From the NCBI RefSeq assembly GCF_024139115.2, contig NW_026942444.1, positions 62,001-126,000 of the forward strand: a DNA stretch of 64,000 nt, given 5' to 3'. Shown piece by piece: positions 34,611 to 46,259 of this stretch. The position numbers were made by a program, and so were the translations under genes. Below the pieces are notes generated by a model. The model was not told the DNA's origin. It saw only the letters and a program-made list of their open reading frames with translations, and made no database searches. Positions within the stretch are counted from its first letter, which is position 1; each line of letters begins with the position of its first letter. Source of the DNA: Armigeres subalbatus (taxonomy: Eukaryota > Arthropoda > Insecta > Diptera > Culicidae).

Positions 34611-34831
34611 GGTCACTCCTTATGGAATCCAAGTTTCAAAGTGCTCGCGTTTTCGGGGGCACACCACTCGATACGGAAGCAACGCACAACTGTCATTTTT
34701 ATTAATTCACGCATGCTGCGACGCAGCAAAGCTAAATCAACAAAAATGACAGTTGTGCGCCACCTCCGTATCGAATGGTGTGCCTACGAAAACGCGAACA
34801 CTTTGAAACTTGGATTCCGTAAGAAGTGACC
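34611..34831. mobile_element. TTAA-flanked foldback MITE (piggyBac-type)
   Basis: 221-bp near-complete palindrome. Termini GGTCACTCCTTATGGAATCC / inverse, arms ~85 bp. Flanked by TTAA on both sides (34607-34610, 34832-34835), the piggyBac target. Non-coding. Confidence 0.75.
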
Positions 34832-34835
34832 TTAA

Positions 34836-35700
34836 ACCAAGAAGTTAAGGTCGAAGATCTGTGAAAAAGTGAATTGTACTACATAGGAGGAAATATCCAG
34901 GTATGGTTTAAACCTGACTATCGATCGTCCCTCATCACTAACCACCACTCCAACACCCCCTCCAATAGGACCCCTTTTTGGCTGGACCTTAGTGCACCCA
35001 CATCATCCTACGTGAACTCGGCCGTGGAGTGTACTTGGAACCATTAACCAAGCAGCATATCGGTGGACCGCTAGTGTCCGTAGTTCATTTTGTGGATATT
35101 AACAACACTGCATTCCGTGACTGGGTTGGAGGAGACAAGCCACCATCGAAACCGCGGGGTAGTGTCCCTCCCGAGACAGTCCACCACGGGCTATAATTGG
35201 AGCTACCCAGTAGCGACGGTAAAGGAAGCGGTTGGAGTAGCGGAACGTGAAGGGGCCACCGAAGAAAAGTTAGAGAAAGTGAGGTAGGAGGTAGACTAAG
35301 GAAGTGAAAATACGAAGAAGCAATAAAGGTACCTGTGTGTATAATTTGAAGAAATCGGTTTTGGTGTTCAAGTGGAAATTTCTTGTATTTTCTTGGCTGC
35401 GATAACCAAGCGCTTATGCCGACCCTGAGGCAATTGAATAAGGGGGGTCTCAATAGTGCTGGGCAGGGATCATCCCATTAGTTACAATGATTTTACCAAT
35501 ACTATTAAAACCAGTAATACAACCATTCAAAGGTTACAATAATAACATTTTGGTTAAACCTTACTGTCCCCCTCTTCAGTGGGCAAAAGCCTTCACTACT
35601 GCTTTATAAATTAATTAAACGGGGTCGATATTCATCGCAAAGTCCATAAGTATATGCGACCGCAGTTGAGGGTCATGAATGCCTTTTGGCTGAATAATTG
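34836..35700. other. No gene recognised
   Basis: The 122-codon frame on the - strand (35453-35085) is a Ser/Pro/Leu-rich low-complexity reading with no motif. Nothing else was recognised. Confidence 0.3.
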
Positions 35701-36301
35701 AAATAATTATCAAGTGTGTGAACTGTGAAGTAAGAAATAAGAAGTGCGTTGTGAGAAGTAATTAGTGAGTGGAAAAAAGTGAGTTGTGAGATGTTAGTAG
35801 TCTGATGTGAAAAAAGAGTAGTGAGAGGAGGGAGGTAAAACTAAATAGTGATGAATGAGGAGCAAGAAATGAGACTGACACATTTTAATTGGGAACTGAG
35901 AAGTGAAACGTGAGATTCAATACCTGAGAAGTGAGCAGTGTTGGTAAAATCACTCATAAAACTCACTCATCGAGCTCTCCCACACGAGCAAACTCGTTTG
36001 CGAATTTAAAGATTTGCATCACGCCTGGTTTTCAAAAATGATGCGTCACTCATTTGCCAAAAAATCATTTCCCTCTAAAAAGCGTTTAAAGACATTTTGC
36101 TGGCAATTTATTATTTACACAAGCAAGAGTATTTATTGTTTTATGCGACGAACGTCAATTAACGGTTTTTAACGAAGGAGAATAAAATAAAACTTACGAT
36201 GATTCAACTCAGACATGAGTTTTTAGGTGGTGAGTTGATGCGTTTCAACTCACGATTGATTTGAATCATCCATGAGTTTTGAGATTTTGAGTTCTTCTCA
36301 A
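35700..36301. repeat. AGAAGTGAGAAGTGAA-type purine-rich tract, part 1
   Basis: Irregular 6-12 bp units 'gagaagtgag', 'gtgagaag' and 'aagtgag' recur, especially at 35715-35940. The same words reappear from 38160 on, on the other side of the Transib-like foldback. The second half (35940-36300) is ordinary sequence with 'gagttttgag' words. Confidence 0.5.
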
Positions 36302-36306
36302 CACTG

Positions 36307-38157
36307 CACTATGGTCCAGGATACAGATTTACGCGGAAAGATGAATTTTACGCCAAAACCATATTTTTTAGAAAAAACTGTTGTTCTACAAAATTGTTCG
36401 AAATAGTAAGGCCATCATTATGGTTCTACCAAAAAATAGGGTGGCCCATCATATAAAAAATAGAAAATATTTTTTATTTCTCAGAATATTGACATGTTAT
36501 GTTCTACAAAGTAGTAGTAGCGCAGCTAATTCCAATCAATTTTGCTAAAAACTTTTCTGTAGCTCTTAAGTTGGCTGATTTAGAGCAATTTTACCTAATT
36601 GGATTAGGGTGTACCTCAAAAAACAGTATTTTTGATCTAATTTTTTTGTTTCAGATTTCTCGAAAAAGTCGTCTTCAGGTGACTTTTAGAGCTAAAAAAA
36701 TGCAACTTTTGATGGGTAAATATGCACAATATCTTTTTCCGATCAAAAGTTATAATCATTTTTCTGTCAAAATTACATTTTTTTCATAAGTTTCATAAGT
36801 AGAGCAGACCAAAAAAATATGTTTACACGGCATCTAAAAAAGAAATTAATATTCTTCATTGTGTCAAAAAATTGGGGATATGTTAGTTTTTTATCTCAAG
36901 TTTCACCAATTTTACTAAAATCATGTTTTTTCAAATAAATTGATATAACTCGAAAACGGAACAGACGATATTCTTATAACAAAACACGCGTTTTGAAAAA
37001 CCCCAAAAGTCTTCAGAATGTGACATCTGTGAAAAATAAAAATGAACTGAGCAGATCATAAATCTTGTTTTTGAGGGACACCCTAATCCTGGTAAGTAAA
37101 ATTACTCTAAACAAGTGAACTTAAGAGCTACATAAAAGTTTATATAGCAAAGTTGATTGGAAAAAGCTACGCTACAACTTTTGTAGAACATTTTACGTCA
37201 ATATTCCGCAAAATAAAAAATGAAGATTTTACATTTTATAAAATGGCCCACCCTATTTTTCGGTAACTCTATAATAAGGGCCCAAGTATCCAGAAAAACT
37301 TTGTAGAACAAATTTTGTTTCTTAAAAGTATGCTTCAGACCGAAAATGCATCTTTTCTCGTAAATCTTGCAATACGATGATAATGACAAAACTTATAAAA
37401 AGTGTTAGAGCTGTAGATTTTTTATTTATCATTTCTCACGAATGTCATCTTCTGAAGACTTTTGAGGCTTTTCAAAACGCGTGTTTTGCTATAAGAATAT
37501 CGTCTGTATCTTTTTCCGTTGTCGAGTTATATCAATTTATTTGAAAAAACTTGAGATAAAAAAATAACATATCCCCAATTTTTTGACATAATAAAGAATA
37601 TTAATTTATCTTTCAAATGCCGTGTAAACATATTTTTTTGGTCTGCCCTAACTGGAGATATCAACTTATGAAAAAAATGTAATTTTGACAGAAAAACAAT
37701 TATAACTTTTGATCGGAAAAAGATATTGTGCATATTTACCCATCAAAAGTTGCATTTTTTCGAGCTCTAAAAGTCACCTGAAGACGACTTTTTCGAGAAA
37801 TCTAAAACAAAAAAATTAGATCAAAAATACTGTTTTTTGAGGTACACCCTAATCCAATTAGGTAAAATCGCTCTAAATTAGCCAACTTAAGAGCTACAGA
37901 AAAAGATTTTTAAGCTAATTTTATTGGAATAAGCTGCGCTACAACTTTGTAGAACATAACATGTCAATATTCCAAAAAATAAAAAAATATTTTCCAATTT
38001 TTTTTATATGGTGGGCCACCCTATTTTTTGGTTAAATCATAATGATGGCCTTACTATTTCGAACAATTTTGTAGAACAACAGTTTTTTTTTTCTAAAAAA
38101 TATAGTTTTGGCGTAAAATTCATCTTTCCGCGTAAATCTGTATCCTGGACTATAGTG
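36307..38157. mobile_element. Transib-like foldback element, 1.85 kb
   Basis: Termini CACTATGGTCCAGGATACAG (left) and, inverted, CACTATAGTCCAGGATACAG (right). Long arms (several hundred bp each) are near inverse copies, with internal sub-repeats such as 'gtagaacaaa' and 'ggcccaccctatttttcgg'. Exact 5-bp duplication CACTG (36302-36306, 38158-38162). The CACTATGG terminus plus a 5-bp duplication matches the Transib superfamily, whose transposase is related to RAG1. No transposase ORF; AT-rich non-coding interior. Confidence 0.7.
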
Positions 38158-38162
38158 CACTG

Positions 38163-39700
38163 AAAGTGAGTGGTAAAAAGTGAGATAGAAGCAAGAAGGG
38201 AGAAACAAACAAGACAGATTTAAATTAAAGAAAAAGGGAAAAGAAATAAAAAATAACTCATAACGCATCACTCAAGAATAGACAGTCCAACTTTTGTTAA
38301 TTTATATTCGATTTCTTTTTCTATTTACGAGAAAAAATGTTATGATGAAACTGGAATACTTTGAATATCAATGCCGCGAAATGGTTTTTCGTACAATTTG
38401 CATGAATTTTTTCCATTTTGATCATCTCTCTATGTGCATTATCAACCGATAATGGAAAGATCGATATGTGCTAATTTTTGTTTGTGTACTTAACTAATAG
38501 GAAACATGTTATTACAAAACTGTAAAAAAATGAAAACCAATTTGAAGAACCAATTTCTTTTCTAGATTAATTATTACGCAACAAATTGTTGAAAAAGGGA
38601 TCAATTTTTGGCAAGACAACATTCGCCGGGTCAGCTAGTATATTTATATTTAAGTAGCTGTATATGTAGACCAAGAATCAGGAGGAATAAATTTTGGCTA
38701 TTACGCCCTTTTCAAATATTGGTCTAGAAATATGAAACAAGGAATAGGCAAAATAGAAGAACGAAAAAGATAAAAGAAATAAAGAAAAAAGAAGAGAAAA
38801 ATAAAGAATAAAGGAACGGAATGAATAAAAGGAATAGAATAAAAAGAAAGAGAAAAGAAGGAGGAAGTCAGAAGAATTAATTTCTCACTTTCAATTATCA
38901 TTTCTTTCTTTTCACTTCGGACTACTTTACCTTTCTCCTAGTTTTTTTTTTACTTTTCACTTCCCACTTCTCATTTTTGAATTCTCTCTTCTGATTCTTC
39001 ACTGTGCACTTCTCATTTCTTTCTCAACTCTTACTTCTCACATCTAACTTTTTTCTAACTAATCATTTGTCACTTTTGACTTTCTTATATTATTTTTTAT
39101 TTCGTCAACCGACGTAGACTAGTACATATACAATATACATGTTTTTCTTTATTTTCTTAATGCTATAAATACGGTATTATAGTGTATGAAAATAAAAATA
39201 GTTTGGTTAAGTAGTGTTTAATTTTGCGATTTAATGTAAATGCGATAAATGAAAAATGTCTCATTATACACTTCTCTAAACATTTTGAAATGTTCACTGC
39301 TGACAATCTGAGAATAATTTTCAACTATTTGCTCAGCTCTTATATCACATAGTAAACACTGAGATATGAGAAGTGAGAAGTAAAAAGCAGCATGAAGTGA
39401 GAAAGAACAAATGAGAAGTGTGAGGAGAGAAGTAAAAAGCGAAAAGTGAAAAGCGTGAAATGCGAAGTGAGAAAGGAAAAGTGAGAAATGAAATGTAAGA
39501 AATAAGCAGAAGTAATAATCGAAAGGTAAGAATACAAATAAAAAGTGACATGTTAGTAGTGAGAAGTGAATTATGAAAAATAGGAAAAGCGGGCTGAATG
39601 ATGAGAAATGAGAAAAAAGAAATACTGTAAATAGTTAGAAATGAGGAGTGAGGAATTATAAATAAGAAGGAGCAATGTGAATTTAAAAATCAGAAATTAA
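38163..39700. repeat. Purine/pyrimidine-rich AGAAGTGAGAA tract, part 2
   Basis: Purine-rich (38160-38240, 38740-38880, 39355-39680) and complementary pyrimidine-rich (38885-39060, 'cttctcacttctc') stretches alternate. Interposed sequence has no recognised gene. Strand switches suggest inversions within an expanded repeat domain. Confidence 0.5.
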
Positions 39701-40560
39701 ATATTTCTACATTTTTTCTTCATCTTTTTGTTCTCGTTTCCTCCTTTTTCTTTCTCCCTTCCTTTCTTCTCTTTTCCTTCTTCTTATTTCCTTCTTAATT
39801 CTTCTTTTTTTTCTTCTTCATCCCTTTAGCATTAGCATTTAGCATTTAGCATTTCGCACAAATTCGTAGGTGGTACAAACCAAGTCTATTGTATGAGAGA
39901 AGCATCACTTTCATCCGTTACCACAGACATTGATTTGGGACTAATCACTAACTCTTAGATGAAGCAATGCAGTCTCCAATAGTCGAGATCTGTCCTGGCC
40001 ACGTCCTTGCGAATGCTGAGGAAGGGGAAGGATGGTTTGTTGGACACCTACTTAAGAAAGATGCAGAGAACTCTACGACCTCTCATAGGTGCCACGGGAG
40101 GTTTTTGGATTGTGTGGAAGGTTATAACAGTAGGAATCGTTTTGGTATAACGTGAAACACAGAAAGAACTTAGATAGAAATACAAAGTAGGAAAGGGACG
40201 AGCCTGGGATTGAACCCACGACCTCCTGCTTATAAGGCAGAAGCGGTAGCCACTAGACCACCGAGCTCGTCTCTTTTTTTTCTTCTTCATACCTCCTTCT
40301 TTTTTCGTCTTATTTGCTTTTTCTTCTTTTCTTCAACTTTCTTCTTTATTCTTCCTTTTTCTTTTTTTTCCTTTTCCTTGTCTCTTGTCTCCTTTCTTTC
40401 TACTTTCTTTTTCCTTCTCCCTTCATCTTTTCTCCTTTATTCATCCTGCTTCCTTTTGCCTTCTCCCCTCATCTTTTCTTCTTATTTCTTTTTCTTTTTT
40501 CTTTATTCTTCCTTCTTCTGTTTCATTCTTGACCATTCAACTTATCAAGTCTCGATTTTC
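39700..40560. repeat. Polypyrimidine (TTC/CTTT) tract with a SINE inserted
   Basis: C/T-rich sequence on the + strand flanks the SINE on both sides (39705-39820 and 40272-40560). The Phe/Ser-rich open frames here are low-complexity artefacts. Confidence 0.65.
39822..40271 (-). mobile_element. tRNA-derived SINE, copy 2
   Basis: Same family as 23518-24401 but uninterrupted. tRNA-like head at the high end (GACGAGCTCGGTGGTCTAG, B-box GGTTCAATCCC) and AATGCTAAATGCTAA tail at the low end. A direct repeat of ~19 bp (tctttttttttcttcttcat-like) flanks it within the polypyrimidine tract, so exact ends are soft. It shows the uninterrupted site of the foldback MITE in copy 1. Confidence 0.75.
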
Positions 40561-40899
40561 TCTTCCTAATAATGGTCTACCATTTCTTATTCTACGCTTA
40601 CTTTTGCTCATTTTCCACTCGGCGAGGAGTTAATGGCAAGTTTGAGTTAATAAACACAGACGTGTTTTCTAATTTCAAAGTTTCTGCTTTCAATCCAAAA
40701 TGTATGCTTACAAAACACATGCCATTAATCAATATAATAAATTTTCAAAATCTTATAAGCTCTTGAAGAACGTTTACTAAATTACTGCTATTTTTCAATA
40801 TTTCTTTATTTCGCGGGACATTATCTTGAAATAAGTGAAACGCGGGACACTTTCCAGCGCGGGACAAATGGCGAAAATGCGGGATGTCTGGTCACTTTA

Positions 40900-42644
40900 C
40901 CCAGTACCCTGATGTTGTCGAATTAATAGCGAAAGGAGCAGATGTCTGCACCATGATGTTCATTTCCCAGCTTTGAAGACAAGCGCACTGGATCCTTCGA
41001 CATGGCCGGAAGGCATCATGTTCCGTGAATTTGAGGAGTATTCTACCTCAAAATTTCGGAAAACAATCGGGGTCAACCTTTCCTCAGCACCTGTAACACC
41101 GCTGGCAGGGCCCCAATGAGGAATTATTCGATGCGCATTTATGTGGACGGTGGGAACCCTCGGGTTCCCATCACAGGCCCTTCCTCTTTCATCAATATTC
41201 AATCACTCTGTTTAGCAGCCTACCTATTACCAAAACGTAAGAGAACTGAGAACGAAGCTGGACGATATTTTTCTTGCATCTTTCAACAATTACTTTGACG
41301 TGATTATGCTGACGGAGACAGGATTGGACGACTATCAATTCGCTGCAGATCTTTGGAACGTCTTTCAACGTGTTCCGATGTGATCGGGGCCCATTAAATA
41401 GTGATAAGCGCTGCTTTGGTGGTGTGCTAATAGCCGTCGCTGAACGACATGCTAGTTCTCGATATGATGCATGCTATGGGAGGCGCTTGGAGCAGGTGTG
41501 TGTTTCTGCCAATATTCACGGCCGCCAATTGCTGCTTTGCAATATCTACATTCCTCCGGATAAAAGTCGTGACGTCAACTTGTATGAATAGCACATCGCC
41601 CCAGATCGTGAACTTTGCGATACTGCTTCAGCAGCAGATGACTCAGTACTCGTGTGTGAGGACTATAATCAACCTCGAATTGCTTGGACTGCAGGTTATA
41701 ATTACTCTCACCCAAACAACTTGTCGCTTGTGATTCCAGCAGGAACTGCGTTGATCGATGGAATGAACTTTCTGAACTTAACCAAATGAACGCACAATGT
41801 AATCACTTAGGAAGAATCCTAGATTTAGTTTCCACTTCTACCAATCGATCTTCACCACCCAGCACTAAGCATGTCCTCGGTCCATCCCGGTGGCGAATCA
41901 AAATGTTAAGGAGCTCAATTATCGTAAAACTGATTTCGACGGACTTTTGGAGCACCTTTTGTATCTACGACTGTGTGGATGTTCATGACATGGCTTCAAA
42001 CTTCTGTGATATCATTCGCTTATGGCTAAACTCGAATGTACCTGTGAAGAGAAGACCTGCCTCCCCTCCCTGGAGCACTCCTCTTCTCCGTAATCTGAAA
42101 CGCAAACGTAGTCGCGAATTCTTCAAACCATTCAAACGAAAAGTAATCTCAAGCGTGCGAGCAACGAGTATAGAAAGCTAAATACTGCTCTTTACAAAGC
42201 GCATGTCTCAAGAGTCCAGTTTGGTTTACGATGGGATCCGAAATCTTTCTGGAGCTTTGTAAACAGTAAAGAGAAAAAAACCCGTTAGTTCCGAATAAAG
42301 TGGTTTTTGATAATAGTGAGTCGACTAACGCGAAAGAAGCATGCGACTTCTTCGCCAAGCATTTTGCATCCGTTTTTGAACCAGAATCATCTACTGACAT
42401 CGAGGCTTAAATGAAAGCAGTGGATTTTGATATGTTCGAAATAACGCCAGCGATTGTTCTGAATGCTGTCAAAAGGATGAAGAATTCTTTTTTACCTGGG
42501 CCTGATGGAGTTCCTGCTGTCGTATTCCATTGATGTGCTAATGCATTAGCTGAGCCTCTAGCCTTCATTTTCAATCGATCGCTCGAACGGAGCGCATTTC
42601 CCAACTGTTGGAAACGGTCTTACATGATATCTGTATTTAAATCT
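40900..42644 (+). pseudogene. CR1-type non-LTR retrotransposon, 5' part (endonuclease)
   Basis: The + strand frames with shifts read NVRELRTKLDDIFLASFNNY, MLTETGLDD, RCFGGVLIAVAERHASSRY and LLLCNIYIPPDKSRDV (APE endonuclease). Then come the EN-RT linker (ILDLVSTSTN, RPASPPWSTPLLRNLKRKRS, AKEACDFFAKHFASVF) and SFLPGPDGVPAVVF. It ends at MISVFKS, where the TIR element C copy 2 begins. It is sense-oriented to the host gene. The CR1 assignment rests on the RT in the second part. The 5' boundary is approximate; stops and frameshifts throughout. Confidence 0.65.
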
Positions 42645-44211
42645 AGGGGTGGCATTGTGCATCTCGATTCGAACGTAATTCTATCGAGTCGAACATGTTT
42701 GGCATTACGGGTTTCGATTCGATCTCGAAAACGACTCATCGTTCGAGTATGCTCGAGGAGGTACAAGAATAACGATATGTTTTGGCATTATGGATGCTCG
42801 ATAGCACACTGAAAAACGACTCAAGTCGAATGAAAAACACTCGTCACCTTTTTAGCTTTCGAATGTTGTTCGAGAGTCATTTCTTGCTGAAAGTTTTTAA
42901 TTATAATTTGCTATTATTTCTCTATGAGAAGAGAATAAATGTTTTATTATTGTTTCTTGAGGAAAACAATGTCATAAGCATACCTGCTTTCACAGTTCCC
43001 TGACAATATGCAATTTCTAATTATCCCGAAATCCGCGTAAAAACGACTTCAACTAAAATCGGTTTTTCGAAGTTTTCACGGATTTCTTGACGATAACGAT
43101 AAACCGCGTGAAAAATCCATGAGGAAAATCTGCGTAAAAACGTGTTTATTCCACAATCTACGTAAAAATGAATGAGTTAAATAAAAAAAAACCAACTTTA
43201 TTCACCGAGTAGTGATACTGCCTTTCTCGCATTTAGCCAAGACACCAACCTTATGGTGCTAATATGGGTCGATGTATCATTTTCTTTATAACTTTTAGGC
43301 GCAACGGTCGATCGTTACGAAATTCAATAGTGATCAACTAGAGTTTGTCGCCCGTCGAATGCAACTTGTTGCAAGGAAATCGGTTATAAATTACTATACG
43401 AAAAGTTGGCTAACGTTTTTTGGTTTTCGTGTGCACACACACACACATACACACGGACAGACAGACATTTGCTCAGCTCGACGAGCTGAGTCGATTGGTA
43501 TATAACACTATGGGTCTCTGAGGCTTCTATAAAAAGTTCGTTTTCGGTGTGAAATGATAGCCTTTCGGTACAACTTTGTTGTACGAGAAAGGCAAAAACG
43601 CGCATGAGATGACTCAAGTGCATTTAACTAAAACACATAGAAACATCAAAGTAATTTATTATCGAATCCTTCTTTAGCTTTAAATTATTTAGCTCAAAAT
43701 TGGATCTGTGGCATAAATTCGAATAAACATAAAACTTAAAATTTGTGTCTTAACAATATCTCAATTTACAAAACATGTCGTATCGGCATAATGTTTTAAT
43801 CGGTTGCAACTGCTCAATTAATAATATTGCTTTTTAAAGTCATCGAGCACAATTTGCTTGTTTATAAATTAACTGTCAATTCATGCCATGAAGGATGCCT
43901 ACATCCAATAGGCAGCATACTACACGCAGATGAAATTACTCTTATTCTCTCTGTTTACTCACATTCGCCATGCGGTGAAGGTTGTCGCTCCTGCAGGCGG
44001 CATACTAAACACGGAGACAGCTATCTCTTATTCTCTCTGTTTACATTCCGTTTGACAGAACATACTCGATTGAACTAGTACAACACCATTCGAAATCTTG
44101 TACTGCGACTGGATGAAGTCGAACGAAATACATAATGCCGCAATTTTTTCGAAACGAATCGAAAAACTTACGAATCGAGTGATTCGATTCGAGATGCGCA
44201 ATGTCACCCCT
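42645..44211. mobile_element. TIR element 'C', copy 2
   Basis: Inverse orientation to copy 1 (12889-14815). Ends AGGGGTGGCATTGTGCATCT and, inverted, AGGGGTGACATTGCGCATCT. Removing it fuses the RT reading VFKS to GYRKDVKNYRGI in frame with no duplicated base, so insertion left no clear target duplication. The interior carries the TTTTTGCC MITE (43190-43605), which is absent from copy 1. Confidence 0.7.
43190..43605. mobile_element. TTTTTGCCTTTCTCG MITE, copy 2
   Basis: Inverse copy of the MITE at 21775-22212: shared CAGCTCGACGAGCTGAG, 'tataaaaagttcgttttcgg' and GTACGAGAAAGGCAAAAA end. It interrupts sequence that is continuous in element C copy 1 (gttaaataaa / aaacacat). The (CA)n tract is at ~43435-43455. 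Confidence 0.6.
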
Positions 44212-44850
44212 GGTTACCGTAAGGACGTTAAAAATTATCGTGGTATTACCAGCTTGACTGTTGCTTCTAAGATTTTTGAGATCATTGTTAGCGATCATGT
44301 CGTTCATGCTGCAAAAAAAAACACATTTTGACGGATCAACACGGCTTTTTTCCCGGTGAGTCAGTGACCACTAATTTACTGGGTTTCACTACCACCTGCT
44401 TGACAGCCATGGAAGAAAAATTGCAAGTGGATGTGATTTACACGGACCTCAAGGCGGCATTTGACAAAATTGACCACAAGATACTGCTTCGTAAACTCTC
44501 TCGTCTGGGATTTTCAAACAGACTGGTGTCGTAGTTTTTCTCATATCTGTGTGGCCGGTCGATGTGTGTTAGACACGGATCATACGTCTCCTCGCCATTT
44601 ATCAGAACTTCTAGCGTCCCACAAGGAAGCAACCGTTATTATTCCTCATCTTTTTCAACGACGTTGCTACTTCGCTTGGGTTAAAGTGCAAGTTAATTTA
44701 CGCCGATGAACTCAAGATCTATCTCCGAATTATCAGAGCTGTAGGATAATTTAGAGTACCTACAAGGACAATGACATAACCGCATCAACTCATCGAAATG
44801 CAAAAAAAAACATTTAAAACTGTGTTCATCTGGTAAATCGAATGATCTGA
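44212..44850 (+). pseudogene. CR1-type non-LTR retrotransposon, RT part
   Basis: Continues the 42644 frame: YRKDVKNYRGITSLTVASKI, TDQHGFFPGESVTTNLLGF, VDVIYTDLKAAFDKIDHKIL, then after a shift a degraded PQGS region and YADELKIY, where the catalytic FADD is mutated to YADE. The aligned blocks (TDLKAAFD, HGFFPGESVTTNLL) look like the mosquito CR1 group. The element fades out by ~44850. Confidence 0.7.
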
Positions 44851-44997
44851 ACCCTAGAAAAATATGAAATACATGACATACAGCAATATAAGGCGATAAT
44901 ATTATGTATTTTATTATAAAAATAGTTATTTCTTTGACATTGCTGATGTATTCAAAAGTAGTGAGAGGAGCTTGTGTGTACACATCGCATGGAATCT

Positions 44998-45003
44998 TTT
45001 ATT
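44998..45003 (-). terminator. Poly(A) signal of lysozyme gene 2
   Basis: AATAAA on the - strand, ~70 bp downstream of the stop at 45072-45074. Confidence 0.55.
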
Positions 45004-45071
45004 AAACATGACAAATTCTATTTTTTTAAAACCAGCAATCCGAATTATCTTGTAGATTTAATTACGAGTCC

Positions 45072-45594
45072 TCAGAAGCACCTCTTCACATCGGCCAGTC
45101 GTTTTCCTCGGCAGTGATTTTTCCAACCGGTCCAAGCGCTGAATCCATGAACCTTATAGATTTTCCTCACGCACTTGACCGCTTCATCTTGGTTGGCGCC
45201 TAGAAATTCTGTGCAACGAACATCGTTATCGTTTATCCAAACCTTCCACTTGTCTATTTCCGAAGAAACACTTACTCGAACACTTAACCCGACAGCTGTT
45301 GGAGCTGGCTTTACCGTTGGCCGGATCGCACCAGTAGCGATCGTTGATCTGGAACAGTCCCCAATCGGTGGACCCATCGTAGGCATTGAGGTGCTTCACG
45401 GTGGTGTCGTAGGAGCTTTCCCAGCGCACCAGGCACAGCCAGTTGGGAAGTTCGGATTTGGCTATTCCGTGTTTGTTGTGGAGCAGTTTAGCTAATTCGC
45501 AGAACCCGTAGACTTTTGCTTGTGTCAGAGGAAGTGTTCCGGCCATCAAGAATAGCGGAACGAGCCATACTAGGAACGCCTTCAACGACAGCAT
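45072..45594 (-). CDS. c-type lysozyme 2 (two exons)
   Basis: GH22 muramidase. Exons on the - strand: 45594-45276 and 45208-45072 (67-bp intron, GT/AG), 151 residues. Residues ~1-26 form a signal peptide (AFLVWLVPLFLMAGTLPLTQA). The catalytic Glu is in LVRWESSYDT and the Asp in [14 protein letters not shown]. Exon 2 encodes KFLGANQDEAVKCVRKIY, HGFSAWTGW and the terminal RCF. Cys pattern and length are normal for the family. It shares the intron position (after the CRVKCS segment) with lysozyme 1, but the proteins differ widely, so the pair is an old duplication. The ATG lies only 213 bp from exon 2 of the CCDC102A-like gene, which runs in the opposite direction. Probably functional. Confidence 0.93.
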
Positions 45595-45605
45595 CTTAGT
45601 TCATT

Positions 45606-45640
45606 ACTAACGTAATATCTGCAGTGAATCGTTTATATTG
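45606..45640 (-). promoter_or_regulatory. Core promoter candidate of lysozyme gene 2
   Basis: TATAAA on the - strand at 45632-45637, with an initiator-like TTAGT (A ~45608) 29 bp downstream. This would leave a very short 5' UTR of ~14 nt containing an out-of-frame ATG (AATGAACTAA). TSS uncertain. Confidence 0.45.
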
Positions 45641-45782
45641 TTAGAAAATGTTTTTTGATGTGCAGGATGCGTTTGTTTACCTGATTGCTATTCAATTATT
45701 CGACTCAAGTTACTTGAAAAATTCTCAACAACGGAATTTGCATGTTTCGTAATTGCTGCCTCTAACAAATGATGAATAATGA

Positions 45783-45983
<201 letters not shown>

Positions 45984-46259
45984 TAGATTTTCAAAAACAA
46001 AATACTAAAACATAATCAAGAGATATATAACGGGTTTTACAGATTTTGTTTCATTGTTGCTAGAATTGTTTTTTAAACGATTTTTGCCGCTATCTCCCGC
46101 ACAAAATCGACTTCAAGTGGAATCAGGTTTGATTTTGGAAAAATACCAAATGTTGGCTATTTGAGCCCTCCGTCAAGAATAAATATTTACCGTAAAACAT
46201 GATCAAAACTCAACTGGTAAACGTTCATAGTAATTTCAATTGTTAGCAATGAAATTGTT

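Noticed and set aside
35085..35453. 122-codon - strand ORF as a gene
   Set aside because: Low-complexity Ser/Pro/Leu composition, no motif, no splice or promoter context.
40210..40633. Phe/Ser-rich hydrophobic ORFs that look like membrane proteins
   Set aside because: They are translations of a polypyrimidine tract (TTC/CTT) in all frames.
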